Of a DNA stretch of 43,916 nt, positions 14,420-24,072 are shown one piece after another (positions within the stretch are counted from its first letter, which is position 1; each line of letters begins with the position of its first letter). Position numbers and translations under genes: made by a program. This DNA comes from CAKSFT01 sp045544615. Lineage in GTDB: Bacteria; Bacillota; Clostridia; UBA1381. The notes under the pieces are model-generated. The model was not told the DNA's origin. It saw nothing but the letters and a program-made list of their open reading frames with translations, and ran no database searches. The DNA is taken from contig JAZPZI010000012.1 in NCBI GenBank assembly GCA_045544615.1, forward strand, positions 1 through 43,916, given 5' to 3'.

Positions 14420-17020
14420 ATGATAAAGATTGATAAAGAAAAATTAAGCCCTATGATGCAGAGATATCTGCTCACCAAGGAAGAGTACGCTGACTGCATA
14501 CTCTTTTATCGGCTTGGGGATTTTTATGAGATGTTCTTTGACGATGCACTCACCGCATCAAAGGAGCTCGAGATTACGCTGACCGGCAAAAACTGTGGAT
14601 TGCCCGAGCGTGCACCTATGTGCGGTGTGCCATTTCACAGTGCAAATGTCTATATAGCAAAGCTTGTAGAAAAGGGCTATAAGGTTGCAATCTGCGAGCA
14701 GACCGAGGATGCAAAGAACGCCAAAGGCCTTGTAAAGCGTGAGGTTGTAAGGATTGTCACTCCGGGTACCGTAATGGAGGAGGGACTCTTAGACGATAAG
14801 AAGAATAACTATCTTGCCGTTATCGTAAAGGGTGAGAGCGAGTTCGGACTTGCCTTTTCCGATATCTCAACCGGTGAGATTTTCTCGACCACCGCAAAAA
14901 GCTATGACGGAGTTTTGAACGAGGTGGCAAGATATTCGCCTGCAGAGGTTATCCTGAACGAGCCGGCGTACGACATCTTCGCGGATGTTTTGAAAAACCG
15001 ATTCCACACAAATGCCGAAAGGCGTGAGGAAGATTTTTTTGATAGCTATATAAAGGACCAGAAGATTTTCAGTCAGTTCGGTAAGACAAGCTATCAGGAG
15101 CTTGGAATCAAGCAGGAAAGTGCTGAGGTTTTGGCGGTTTATGCTATGATTTCGTATCTTGAGGAAACGCAGAAGGGAAGCGTTCAGTATATGGACAGCC
15201 TCCAAAGCTACAAAGAGTCCGAGTATATGGATATCGATGTTGCGACAAGACGAAACCTCGAGATAACCGAAACAATGCGTGAAAAGCTCAAAAAAGGCTC
15301 GCTTTTGTGGGTGCTCGATAAAACACGCACATCGATGGGCGCAAGAAAGCTCAAGCAATGGCTTGAAAAGCCGCTCATAAATCCTGCGGATATAAATAAA
15401 AGACTCTATTCTGTTGAGGAGCTTTTTGCAAACAGAATCCTTGCCGATGACATTGGCGAGATTTTAGACGGCATCTATGATATGGCAAGAATACTCGGCA
15501 GAGTATCGCTTGCAACGGTGACACCGAGAGACTTGGTGTCACTCAAAGCATCGCTTTTGAAACTTCCTGAACTATACGGACTCCTTGGTACAACAAAATC
15601 TCCTGTCCTGTCGGGAATCTACAAGGCACGGGATGATATGTCGGATATTGCAAAGCTATTGGATAGTGCGATAAAAGACGAGGTTCCGGTTTCGGTCAAG
15701 GACGGCGATGTCATAAAGGACGGCTACAGCAGGGAGGTTGACGAACTGCGTGATGCCATGAAAAACGGCAAAGCCTGGATCGCCGAGGAAGAAGCAAAAG
15801 AGCGCGAAAGAACAGGAATCAAGAATTTAAGAATACAGTATAATAAAGTTTTCGGCTACTACATCGAGGTTACAAAATCAAACCTTGACATGGTACCCGA
15901 CGACTACATAAGAAAGCAGACTCTGACCAATGCCGAGAGATTCATAACTCCAAAGCTAAAGGAGTTGGAGGAGCTTATTTTGGGTGCGTCGGAAAAGATA
16001 ATCGGACTCGAGACTGCACTGTTTGAGGATATACGACAGAGAGTTTCGGCAGAATCCGATCGTCTGAAGCTTGTTTGTGAGGCGATTGCGGCTGTAGATG
16101 TTCTCTGCTCATTGGCAGAGGTTGCATACAAAAACCACTACACTATGCCGATTGTGAACACAAGCGGAAAGATAAGCATAGTATCAGGGAGACACCCGGT
16201 TGTTGAGAAGATGCTAAAAGGCTCTGTTTTTGTGGCAAACGATGCGATTTTGAATAAAGCCGACGACCGCATGCTCATAATTACCGGCCCGAATATGGCA
16301 GGTAAGTCCACATATATGCGACAGGTTGCGGTTATTACCCTGATGGCACAGATAGGTAGCTTTGTGCCGGCAGAATCGGCAGAGATTGGCGTTGTGGACA
16401 AGATTTTCACAAGAGTCGGTGCATCGGACGATATTTCGTCGGGTCAGTCTACATTTATGCTCGAGATGACCGAGGTTGCCAATATCTTAAAGAATGCAAC
16501 CGAAAACTCGCTTGTCATCCTTGACGAAATCGGGAGAGGAACAAGCACATTCGACGGACTCTCGATTGCCTGGGCGGTTGCCGAGTATGTACACGATAAG
16601 AAAAAAATCGGCGCAAAGACGCTTTTTGCAACACACTATCACGAGCTCTCCGACCTTGAGGGGATGTTAGACGGTGTTAAGAACTACCGCATTGCGGTCA
16701 AAAAGCGTGGCGACGACATTACATTCTTAAGAAAAATTGTAAGGGGCGGAGCTGACGAGAGCTACGGTATCGAGGTTGCGGCGTTAGCAGGCGTTCCGAA
16801 TCAGGTTATAAAGAGAGCAAAGTCGATTCTGGCAGATATTTTGGCCGGAAAAATTTCGACCGAGCCAAAAGAACCGAAGCAGGATTTGCAGATGGGATTT
16901 GAAGACATTGCAGGTGCCGAGATTTTGGAGGAGCTAAAGATGATTGATGCTACAACTCTTACTCCGATTGAGGCTTTGAATGTCCTGTTTGAGCTTACAA
17001 AAAAGGCTAAAGAATTTTAA
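14420..17020 (+). CDS. mutS: DNA mismatch repair protein MutS
   Basis: An 866-residue mismatch-recognition ATPase. The mismatch-reading motif F35-Y-E37 (DFYEMFF) is intact. The connector, lever and clamp regions follow (RTGIKNLRIQYNKVFGYYIEVTKSN). The ATPase has Walker A GPNMAGKST, Walker B VILDEIGRGTSTFDG and the conserved HYHEL. The C-terminus ends in a short helix (TLTPIEALNVLFEL), as in full-length MutS1, so this is not the MutS2 type. It pairs with MutL, which starts 14 bases downstream with an AAGGAGGTGA ribosome site. Confidence 0.98.
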   Translation: MIKIDKEKLSPMMQRYLLTKEEYADCILFYRLGDFYEMFFDDALTASKELEITLTGKNCGLPERAPMCGVPFHSANVYIAKLVEKGYKVAICEQTEDAKNAKGLVKREVVRIVTPGTVMEEGLLDDKKNNYLAVIVKGESEFGLAFSDISTGEIFSTTAKSYDGVLNEVARYSPAEVILNEPAYDIFADVLKNRFHTNAERREEDFFDSYIKDQKIFSQFGKTSYQELGIKQESAEVLAVYAMISYLEETQKGSVQYMDSLQSYKESEYMDIDVATRRNLEITETMREKLKKGSLLWVLDKTRTSMGARKLKQWLEKPLINPADINKRLYSVEELFANRILADDIGEILDGIYDMARILGRVSLATVTPRDLVSLKASLLKLPELYGLLGTTKSPVLSGIYKARDDMSDIAKLLDSAIKDEVPVSVKDGDVIKDGYSREVDELRDAMKNGKAWIAEEEAKERERTGIKNLRIQYNKVFGYYIEVTKSNLDMVPDDYIRKQTLTNAERFITPKLKELEELILGASEKIIGLETALFEDIRQRVSAESDRLKLVCEAIAAVDVLCSLAEVAYKNHYTMPIVNTSGKISIVSGRHPVVEKMLKGSVFVANDAILNKADDRMLIITGPNMAGKSTYMRQVAVITLMAQIGSFVPAESAEIGVVDKIFTRVGASDDISSGQSTFMLEMTEVANILKNATENSLVILDEIGRGTSTFDGLSIAWAVAEYVHDKKKIGAKTLFATHYHELSDLEGMLDGVKNYRIAVKKRGDDITFLRKIVRGGADESYGIEVAALAGVPNQVIKRAKSILADILAGKISTEPKEPKQDLQMGFEDIAGAEILEELKMIDATTLTPIEALNVLFELTKKAKEF

Positions 17021-17034
17021 GGAGGTGAGACTAT

Positions 17035-18957
17035 ATGGGTATAATAAACAGATTGCCGAGAGATGTTTATGATAAAATTGCGGCAGGTGAGGTAGTAGAA
17101 CGCCCTGCATCGGTTATAAAGGAACTGGTCGAAAACAGTATTGATGCCGGTGCCGATAAGATTGTGGTTGAAATCCGGAACGGCGGTACGATATTTATGC
17201 GTGTTGCCGATAACGGTTGCGGTATGAGCCGTGAGGATGCCGAGCTTTCGTTTCTTCGTCATGCAACAAGTAAAATCAAGTCGGCAGACGACCTCGAAGC
17301 TATCAGTACAATGGGTTTTCGTGGCGAGGCATTGGCGAGTATTTCGGCGGTGGCAAAGGTTGACCTCTTCACCCGTAAAAAAGGCGAGGAGAGCGGTACT
17401 CATGTAGTATGCACCGGTGGCGAGATAGAAAAGGTTGAGGATTCGGGAAACCCCGAGGGAACAACCTTTATTATAAAGGACTTGTTTTATAATGTTCCGG
17501 CGAGAATGAAGTTCTTGAAAAAGGATGCAACCGAGGCGGGGCATGTTGCAAATATCATGATACGCTTTATCCTTGCACATCCCGAGATTTCTTTTAAGCT
17601 CATAAATAACGGCAAGGAACAGCTTTTCTCGTCGGGCGATAATATGCTTTTAAACAGTATCTACAGCGTTTACGGAAAGAACTTTGCAAAATCGGCTATT
17701 GAATTTGATGAAACCTATGAAGGTGTGAGAATTTTCGGTGCGGTCGGCAGAGGCGATACTGCACGCCCGAACCGTGATTATCAGAGCTGTTTTATCAATA
17801 AAAGATATGTGAGAAGCTCGCTTGTTTTTGGCGCGATAGAAAAAGCATACAAAAACCAGGTTATGATCGGAAAGTACCCTATGGCGATTATAAATATCGA
17901 GATAAACCCGGCGGAGATTGATATAAATATCCACCCGACAAAGCTTGATGTTAAGTTTTCGGACGAGCAGACAGTTTACCGTGCGATATACAGAAGCATT
18001 CAGAATGCACTCTATTCGACTGTGAACATTCCGAAGATTGAGGCAGAAGAACCCAAAAAAGAGCCCGAGAGATTTATCGCACCGACCAGGGAGCCGGAGA
18101 GAATCAGCACACCGGTATACACCAAAAAGCCCGAGATCAGCTTTTTGAGAGAGGATGCGGTATCGACCGTAAGACCTGCACCCAAAAGAGAACTTGGCGA
18201 GTATGAGCTTGAGAAAAGCATGGACTACTTCAAAAAGCGTCAGGAGGAAATCATAAAAGAGGATGAGCCTGTTGCTGAAAAAGTGGTCGTATATGAAAAG
18301 CCGGAAGAGCCGAAGCAGGAGGCTTTGGTTTTTGATGTGCAAGAGCCGGCTCATCAGGAGGAAATGATAGTTGAAAACGAGCCTGAAATCAAGGTTATAG
18401 GTCAGGTTTTTGACACATATATAATAGCGCAAAGAGGCGACGAGATGCTTCTTATTGACCAGCACGCAGCACACGAGCGACTAAAATACGAAAAGCTCAA
18501 AAAAGATATAGAGGAGCACAAAGTTTCGTCACAGGCGATGCTTGTACCTTGTGTTGTATCCTTAAATCCGCTCGAGTATGCCGCATACTGCGAGTATCAG
18601 GCGGAGATTGCAAAGCTTGGGTTTGAGTGCGAGGATTTTGGCGATAATTCGGTTGTAATCCGCTCAACTCCGTATGATATCGAATCGGGCGAGCTTGAAA
18701 ATCTTCTGGTTGAGATAATTGACAATTTCTCGAAAAACAGAGCAGGACTTGACGGCGAAAAGCGTGACAGACTGCTCTATACAATAGCCTGCAAGGCGGC
18801 TGTGAAGGCAAACCATACATTGCAAAAAAGCGAGCAGGAGAGCCTTGTAAAGCAGGTGCTTGATTTTGATAACATAAACACCTGTCCGCACGGCAGACCG
18901 ATAACAATTTCGATGAGCAAAAAAGAGCTCGAAAAGCTTTTCAAGCGAATTGTTTAG
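17035..18957 (+). CDS. mutL: DNA mismatch repair endonuclease MutL
   Basis: A 640-residue GHKL ATPase that couples MutS to strand removal. The ATPase motifs are AAGEVVERPASVIKEL, ELVENSIDAGA, DNGCGM and GFRGEAL. A charged, Pro/Glu-rich linker spans about residues 340-455. The C-terminal domain carries the metal-dependent nicking motif DQHAAHERLKYE from D475 (DQHAx2Ex4E), plus ACKAAVKA and CPHGRP. The protein should therefore be a latent endonuclease, as in organisms without MutH. The stop (18955-18957) overlaps the ribosome site of miaA. Confidence 0.98.
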   Translation: MGIINRLPRDVYDKIAAGEVVERPASVIKELVENSIDAGADKIVVEIRNGGTIFMRVADNGCGMSREDAELSFLRHATSKIKSADDLEAISTMGFRGEALASISAVAKVDLFTRKKGEESGTHVVCTGGEIEKVEDSGNPEGTTFIIKDLFYNVPARMKFLKKDATEAGHVANIMIRFILAHPEISFKLINNGKEQLFSSGDNMLLNSIYSVYGKNFAKSAIEFDETYEGVRIFGAVGRGDTARPNRDYQSCFINKRYVRSSLVFGAIEKAYKNQVMIGKYPMAIINIEINPAEIDINIHPTKLDVKFSDEQTVYRAIYRSIQNALYSTVNIPKIEAEEPKKEPERFIAPTREPERISTPVYTKKPEISFLREDAVSTVRPAPKRELGEYELEKSMDYFKKRQEEIIKEDEPVAEKVVVYEKPEEPKQEALVFDVQEPAHQEEMIVENEPEIKVIGQVFDTYIIAQRGDEMLLIDQHAAHERLKYEKLKKDIEEHKVSSQAMLVPCVVSLNPLEYAAYCEYQAEIAKLGFECEDFGDNSVVIRSTPYDIESGELENLLVEIIDNFSKNRAGLDGEKRDRLLYTIACKAAVKANHTLQKSEQESLVKQVLDFDNINTCPHGRPITISMSKKELEKLFKRIV

Positions 18958-18967
18958 GAGGTGCAGT

Positions 18968-19882
18968 GTGGAAAAAACAGCATTGCTGGTAGTGGCAGGC
19001 CCGACTGCATCGGGAAAGACCTCGCTTGCGGTTGAGCTTGCAAAAAAGTATAACGGCGAGATTGTATCTGCCGACAGTATGCAGATTTATAAGCGGATGA
19101 ATATCGGCACCGCAAAGCCGACAAAAGAGGAAATGGGCGGAATCCCGCACCATATGATGGATTTTTTAGAGCCTTCTGAAAGCTATAGCGTTGCCGAATA
19201 TGTCAAGGCGGCACATCAGGTGATTGCCGATATAAAAAGCCGAGGAAAGCTCCCGATTGTCGCAGGCGGAACAGGGCTTTATATAAATTCGCTCGCAGAC
19301 GATGTGGATTTTTGCGAGACATCGGATGACGGAAAAATCAGAGCCGAGCTTACCGAAAAGCTTGAAAAAGAGGGTATCGAGGCTCTAATTAGTGAGCTTG
19401 CCGAGTGCGACCCGGTATCGGCAGAGAAGATTCACCCGAACAATACCAAAAGGGTAATAAGAGCGATAGAGTTTTTTCGCTTAAACGGAACGCCGATTTC
19501 GGAACAGGGACGGGATGCGGAAAATTCACGGTATAATCCGCTGATGCTGATGATAAATCACCCAAGAGAGCTTCTTTATGAGAGGATTGAAAAAAGGGTG
19601 GATATCATGCTCGATGACGGACTGATTGATGAGGTAAAATCCCTGATGCGCGAGGGTCTTACAAAAAAGCATCTTTCGATGCAGGGTATCGGCTATAAGG
19701 AAGTAATTGACCACTTGAGGGGATTTACCACAAAAGACGAGATGATACGCATTATAAAGCGTGATACAAGGCGTTATGCCAAGCGTCAGCTCACATGGTT
19801 TAACCGTGATGAGCGGATGAGAAAGATAAGCGGGGACATTTTCAGAGAAGCCTCCCGGCTTATTGATGAATGGAAAATTTGA
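18968..19882 (+). CDS. miaA: tRNA dimethylallyltransferase MiaA
   Basis: A 304-residue enzyme that adds dimethylallyl to A37 of tRNAs reading UNN codons; MiaB then methylthiolates the product. The P-loop GPTASGKTS is at residues 11-19, followed by the conserved SADSMQIYKRMNIGTAKP and the tRNA-binding GGTGLYI. Near the C-terminus are QGIGYKEV and the RRYAKRQLTWF motif. GTG 18968 is taken as the start because AGGAGGTG lies at 18957-18963; a longer ATG start at 18950 would overlap mutL and lacks a ribosome site. Confidence 0.95.
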   Translation: MEKTALLVVAGPTASGKTSLAVELAKKYNGEIVSADSMQIYKRMNIGTAKPTKEEMGGIPHHMMDFLEPSESYSVAEYVKAAHQVIADIKSRGKLPIVAGGTGLYINSLADDVDFCETSDDGKIRAELTEKLEKEGIEALISELAECDPVSAEKIHPNNTKRVIRAIEFFRLNGTPISEQGRDAENSRYNPLMLMINHPRELLYERIEKRVDIMLDDGLIDEVKSLMREGLTKKHLSMQGIGYKEVIDHLRGFTTKDEMIRIIKRDTRRYAKRQLTWFNRDERMRKISGDIFREASRLIDEWKI

Positions 19883-19894
19883 GAGGAGTGCGGT

Positions 19895-20602
19895 ATGGCA
19901 TTATTTACTATATCAGACCTGCATCTTCCGCTCGGGATAGATAAGCCGATGGACATCTTCGGCACAAGATGGGAAAACTATGTGGAGAAAATCCGCACAG
20001 AATGGATATCGGCAGTCGGTGAGGATGACTTGGTAGTTCTCCCGGGCGATTTTTCCTGGGCGACCTATCTTGAGGAGAGCAAAAAAGACTTTGAGTTTTT
20101 AGAAAGCCTCCCGGGGAAGAAGATACTTTTGAAAGGAAACCACGATTATTGGTGGTCAACCCTTTCCAAGATGCGGAAGTTTTTAAAGGAGAATAATTTT
20201 TCGAGTGTTGATTTTTTGCAGAATGAAAGCTTTATCCATTCGGGTGTTGCCATAGCCGGAAGCAGAGGCTGGAGCTACATCGGGTGCGGAAATCCGCCAA
20301 AGCCGGAGGATAAAACAATATATGAGCGTGAGCTGATTCGGCTCGAGCTCTCGATTGAGGCGGCAAAGAAGCTGAACCCGGAGGAAATCATAGTATTTCT
20401 GCACTATCCGCCAATCAATGCCGAGTGCAGAGAGTCGGGGTTTTCCGAGCTTATGAAAAAGCATGGAATAAAACGGTGTGTATATGGGCATATTCACGGC
20501 AGACAGGAAAAAAATGCTGTAAAGGGTGAGTGCGGCGGCATTGAATATATGCTTGTTTCGTGCGATTGTACGGGCTTTTCGCCCACTAAATTGTGCGATT
20601 AG
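19895..20602 (+). CDS. Calcineurin-like metallophosphoesterase
   Basis: A 235-residue metallophosphoesterase with all dimetal motifs: D8-x-H10 (ISDLHL), G51-D52, GNHD at 81-84 followed by YWW, HYPP and GHIHG. There is no signal peptide, so it is cytoplasmic. The GNHDYWW motif and the length match a Firmicutes family of uncharacterised phosphoesterases; the substrate is not known. It starts 12 bases after miaA with GAGAGGAG and is the last gene of the miaB operon. Confidence 0.88.
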   Translation: MALFTISDLHLPLGIDKPMDIFGTRWENYVEKIRTEWISAVGEDDLVVLPGDFSWATYLEESKKDFEFLESLPGKKILLKGNHDYWWSTLSKMRKFLKENNFSSVDFLQNESFIHSGVAIAGSRGWSYIGCGNPPKPEDKTIYERELIRLELSIEAAKKLNPEEIIVFLHYPPINAECRESGFSELMKKHGIKRCVYGHIHGRQEKNAVKGECGGIEYMLVSCDCTGFSPTKLCD

Positions 20603-20643
20603 CACAGATATGTGAACGAATTTAAAATTTTTGAAAAAAACAA

Positions 20644-20671
20644 TTGAAATTTATTTTTAATATGGTATAAT
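20644..20671 (+). promoter_or_regulatory. Extended -10 sigma-A promoter of tig
   Basis: TTGAAA (20644-20649), 16 bases, TATAAT (20666-20671) preceded by TGG (extended -10). It leaves a leader of about 90 bases in which CGTGTAT (20684-20690) can pair with ATACACG (20730-20736). No CIRCE or CtsR heptad repeat is visible nearby. Confidence 0.8.
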
Positions 20672-20769
20672 ATAGAATTGATGCGTGTATTCAGTTTACT
20701 AAATAATAACGGCTTTTAAAAATTTTAAGATACACGGGATAAATATTATTTTTTGAGGAGGATTGCAAG

Positions 20770-22056
20770 ATGGCAGTAAAAACTGAACAGGTTGAAAAGA
20801 ATCTTGTAAAATTGACATTCGAAATCTCGAATGAGGACTTTGAAAAGGGAATTAAGGAAGCTTACAAAAAGAATGTAGGTAAGATAAATGTACCGGGCTT
20901 CAGAAAAGGTAAGGCACCGCTTAACATGATCACAAAGATGTACGGTGAAGAAATTTTCTATGATGATGCTTTGAACGCAGTTTTGCCGGAAGCATATGAG
21001 GCAGCTTTGAAGGAATCAGGACTCGATGCAGTTGCACGCCCTGAGATTGATGTTGAAGAAATCAAAAAGGGTGAGCCTGTTGTTATCACCGCTTTGGTTA
21101 CAACAAAGCCTGAAGTTAAGCTCGGCAAGTACAAGGGTATAAAGATTGACAAGATTGAGTATACTGTATCTGAGGAAGATATTGACAAGGATATCGAAGC
21201 AACACAGAAGAAGAACGGCAGAGTAGTTACTGTTGAAGACAGAGCTGTAGCAAACGGCGATGTTGCAGTTATCGACTTTGAAGGCTTTGTTGACGGTGTG
21301 GCATTCCCTGGCGGCAAGGGCGAAAACTACGACCTTGAAATTGGTTCAGGCAGCTTTATTCCGGGCTTTGAAGAACAGCTCGTTGGCGCAAACACAGGCG
21401 ATGAAGTTGATGTTAACGTAACATTCCCTGAAGAATACCACGCTCCTGAACTTGCAGGAAAGCCTGCACTCTTTAAGGTTAAGGTAAATGAAATCAAGGT
21501 TACAGAATACCCTGAACTCGACGATGATTTCGCATCAGAAGTAAGTGAGTTCGAAACAATGGCTGAATACAGACAGAGCGTTAAGGAAAGACTTGAAAAG
21601 GCAGCAGAAGACAGAGCAAAGACAGAAACAGAAAATGCAATCGTAGAAAAGGCAACTGAAGGCTCAGAAATTGATATTCCGGATGCTATGATCGAAGCAC
21701 AGATTGACAGAATGGTAAGCGATTTTGCACAGCGTCTTGCATATCAGGGCATGAACCTTGATATGTACTTGAAGTACACAGGCTCAACAATGGAGAGCTT
21801 CAGAGAAGGCTTCAAGGAAAATGCTGAAAAGCAGACACGTACAGTTTTGACACTCGAAGCTATCGCAGTAGCAGAGGGCATCGAAGCAACCAAGGAAGAA
21901 ACAGACGAAAAGATTGCAGAGATGGCAAAGATGTACAACATGGAAGTTGCAAAGCTCGAAGAACTTTTGCGTGACGAAGACAAGGAAAACATTGCTCACG
22001 ATGTTGTAATGGGCAAGACAGTTGATATGCTTGTTAACAAGGCAACTGTAAAATAA
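20770..22056 (+). CDS. tig: Trigger factor
   Basis: A 428-residue ribosome-associated chaperone and peptidyl-prolyl isomerase. The N-terminal ribosome-docking signature GFRKGKAP is at 43-50. The FKBP-like domain is about 155-245 (VIDFEGFVDGVAFPGG...), and the C-terminal helical arms follow. The ribosome site is GAGGAGG. The gene favours GAA and ACA codons more than its neighbours, as expected for high expression. It is followed by clpP and clpX, a classical tig-clpP-clpX arrangement. Confidence 0.97.
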   Translation: MAVKTEQVEKNLVKLTFEISNEDFEKGIKEAYKKNVGKINVPGFRKGKAPLNMITKMYGEEIFYDDALNAVLPEAYEAALKESGLDAVARPEIDVEEIKKGEPVVITALVTTKPEVKLGKYKGIKIDKIEYTVSEEDIDKDIEATQKKNGRVVTVEDRAVANGDVAVIDFEGFVDGVAFPGGKGENYDLEIGSGSFIPGFEEQLVGANTGDEVDVNVTFPEEYHAPELAGKPALFKVKVNEIKVTEYPELDDDFASEVSEFETMAEYRQSVKERLEKAAEDRAKTETENAIVEKATEGSEIDIPDAMIEAQIDRMVSDFAQRLAYQGMNLDMYLKYTGSTMESFREGFKENAEKQTRTVLTLEAIAVAEGIEATKEETDEKIAEMAKMYNMEVAKLEELLRDEDKENIAHDVVMGKTVDMLVNKATVK

Positions 22057-22070
22057 TATCTGACTTATTT

Positions 22071-22100
22071 GAAGCCCTGTGCCCGATGGCATGAGGCTTC
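22071..22100 (+). other. Stem-loop between tig and clpP
   Basis: GAAGCC (22071-22076) pairs with GGCTTC (22095-22100) and, inside a symmetric internal loop, TGCC with GGCA. There is no T run after it, so it is more likely a processing or stability element than a terminator. Confidence 0.55.
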
Positions 22101-22136
22101 ATTCACTCTAAGGTTAAAAAGAAAGGATGAAAAGAT

Positions 22137-22727
22137 ATGAGTTTAGTACCTATGGTAGTAGAGCAGACAGGCAGAGGAGAGCGTTCATACGATATCTTCT
22201 CAAGACTTTTGGAAGACAGAATAATTTTTTTGGCAGACCAGGTAAATGATGCGACTGCAAGCCTTGTGGTTGCACAGATGCTATATCTCGAATCAAAGGA
22301 TCCTGACAAGGACATCCAGTTTTATATCGACAGCCCGGGAGGATCAATCACAGCAGGTATGGCAATCTATGATACAATGCAATACATAAAGTGCGATGTA
22401 TCAACAATATGTATCGGTATGGCAGCATCTATGGGTGCATTCCTTCTTGCGGCAGGCACAAAGGGCAAGCGTTTTGCGCTCCCGAACAGTGAAGTTATGA
22501 TTCATCAGCCGTTGGTAAGCGGTGGCTTGAGCGGTCAGGCAACCGATATCAAGATCTACACCGACCACCTGGTAAAGACCAAGGAAAAGATGAACACAAT
22601 CCTTGCAGAGCGTACAGGCAAGACCTATGAGCAGGTTTGCGAGGATACCGAAAGAGATAATTTCATGAGCGCTGAGGAAGCAAAAGCATACGGCCTCATT
22701 GATGATGTTATCGAAAGAAAGAAATAG
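22137..22727 (+). CDS. clpP: ATP-dependent Clp protease proteolytic subunit
   Basis: A 196-residue serine peptidase that forms the tetradecameric chamber used by ClpX. The catalytic triad is Ser98 (MAASMGAF), His123 (MIHQPL) and Asp174 (TERDNFM). The loop after His123 (VSGGLSGQ) appears two residues longer than in the B. subtilis enzyme as I recall it, which explains the shifted Asp number. The N-terminus SLVPMVVEQTGRGERSYDIFSRLL is typical. clpX starts 31 bases downstream. Confidence 0.98.
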   Translation: MSLVPMVVEQTGRGERSYDIFSRLLEDRIIFLADQVNDATASLVVAQMLYLESKDPDKDIQFYIDSPGGSITAGMAIYDTMQYIKCDVSTICIGMAASMGAFLLAAGTKGKRFALPNSEVMIHQPLVSGGLSGQATDIKIYTDHLVKTKEKMNTILAERTGKTYEQVCEDTERDNFMSAEEAKAYGLIDDVIERKK

Positions 22728-22758
22728 TTTCTTATCTTTTTGGAAGGGAATATAGACG

Positions 22759-24009
22759 ATGTCAAAAAATGAAGAAAGAAAGCAGTTCAAGTGCTCTTTT
22801 TGCGGAAAGACCGAGGACGAGGTTTCACAGCTTATCTCGGGACCTGCGGGCGTGTTTATCTGTAACGAGTGTGTAAGCCTCTGTAACGGAATTATAGACG
22901 GTGATTTTTCGGAAGAAAATACCGAGCTCATAATGGATGAACTACCGAAGCCAAAGGAGATAAAGGAGTTTCTTGACCAGTATGTAATCGGTCAGGAAGA
23001 CGCAAAAAAGGTGCTTGCAGTTGCGGTTTACAATCATTATAAGAGAATAAACTGTATGAAAAAGGATGACAAGGTAGAGCTTCAGAAGAGCAACATACTC
23101 CTTGTCGGCCCGACAGGCTCGGGTAAGACCTTTTTGGTGCAGAACCTTGCAAAGATTTTGAATGTTCCGTTTGCAATCGCTGATGCCACATCACTCACCG
23201 AGGCAGGATATGTTGGCGAGGATGTTGAAAATATCCTCTTAAAGCTTATCCAGGCGGCGGACTATGAGATTGAATCGGCAGAGCGTGGAATAGTTTATAT
23301 CGATGAAATAGACAAGATTGCAAGAAAGTCGGAAAACGTCTCAATAACCCGTGATGTAAGCGGTGAGGGCGTTCAGCAGACACTTCTTAAAATCCTCGAG
23401 GGCACAGTTGCATCTGTTCCGCCGACAGGTGGAAGAAAGCATCCGCATCAGCAGCTTTTGCAGATAGATACCACAAATATACTCTTTATCTGCGGTGGTG
23501 CGTTTGACGGAATAGATAAGATTATCGGCGACAGAGTCGGCAAAAAGGGACTTGGCTTCGGAGCAGAAATCGAATCGAAAAAGGCAAAGAAGGTGGGCGA
23601 GCTCCTGGCTCAGATTACACCTCAGGACCTTTTGAAGTTTGGTTTGATTCCTGAATTTATAGGCAGACTCCCGATTATCGCTAAGCTCAACGAGCTCGAC
23701 ACAAATGCACTTGTTGACATCCTCACAAAGCCGAAGAATGCACTTGTTCGTCAGTATCAGGCACTTTTTGGAATGGACAATGTAGAGCTTGAGTTTGACA
23801 AGGATGCCGTTTTGGAGATTGCCAAAAAGGCAGAGGAGTTAAACACCGGTGCAAGAGGCTTGAGGTCTATCATCGAAGAAATTATGACAGATATTATGTT
23901 CGAGATTCCGTCGGATGAGGACATAGTGAGCTGTATAGTTCACAAAGAATGTATCACCGACAAAGTTCCGCCCGAACTCATCAGAAAAGCGGGCGAGGAA
24001 AGAGCATAA
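22759..24009 (+). CDS. clpX: ATP-dependent Clp protease ATP-binding subunit ClpX
   Basis: A 416-residue AAA+ unfoldase. The N-terminal zinc-binding domain has C12, C15, C35 and C38 and recognises adaptors and substrates. Walker A GPTGSGKT begins at residue 117 and Walker B is IVYIDEIDKIA. The pore loop GYVG and the ClpP-docking IGF-type loop (KGLGFGAEI region) follow, with the Sensor-2 helix (GARGLRSIIE) near the end. It delivers substrates to ClpP, encoded upstream. Confidence 0.98.
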   Translation: MSKNEERKQFKCSFCGKTEDEVSQLISGPAGVFICNECVSLCNGIIDGDFSEENTELIMDELPKPKEIKEFLDQYVIGQEDAKKVLAVAVYNHYKRINCMKKDDKVELQKSNILLVGPTGSGKTFLVQNLAKILNVPFAIADATSLTEAGYVGEDVENILLKLIQAADYEIESAERGIVYIDEIDKIARKSENVSITRDVSGEGVQQTLLKILEGTVASVPPTGGRKHPHQQLLQIDTTNILFICGGAFDGIDKIIGDRVGKKGLGFGAEIESKKAKKVGELLAQITPQDLLKFGLIPEFIGRLPIIAKLNELDTNALVDILTKPKNALVRQYQALFGMDNVELEFDKDAVLEIAKKAEELNTGARGLRSIIEEIMTDIMFEIPSDEDIVSCIVHKECITDKVPPELIRKAGEERA

Positions 24010-24015
24010 ACTTTC

Positions 24016-24047
24016 GGGCATGGGAGAGCGGTCTTTCATGCCCTTTT
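24016..24047 (+). terminator. Rho-independent terminator after clpX
   Basis: GGGCATG (24016-24022) pairs with CATGCCC (24037-24043), extended inward by G-U, A-U and G-C pairs, and is followed by TTTT. The T run is short, so readthrough into lysA is possible. Confidence 0.7.
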
Positions 24048-24072
24048 AAATAACAAAAAAGGTGGAAGTAAA

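Noticed and set aside
20672..20769. A protein-controlled heat-shock leader (CIRCE or CtsR box) before tig-clpP
   Set aside because: No TTAGCACTC-N9 inverted repeat or GGTCAAA heptads are present; only a weak 7-bp stem is seen.
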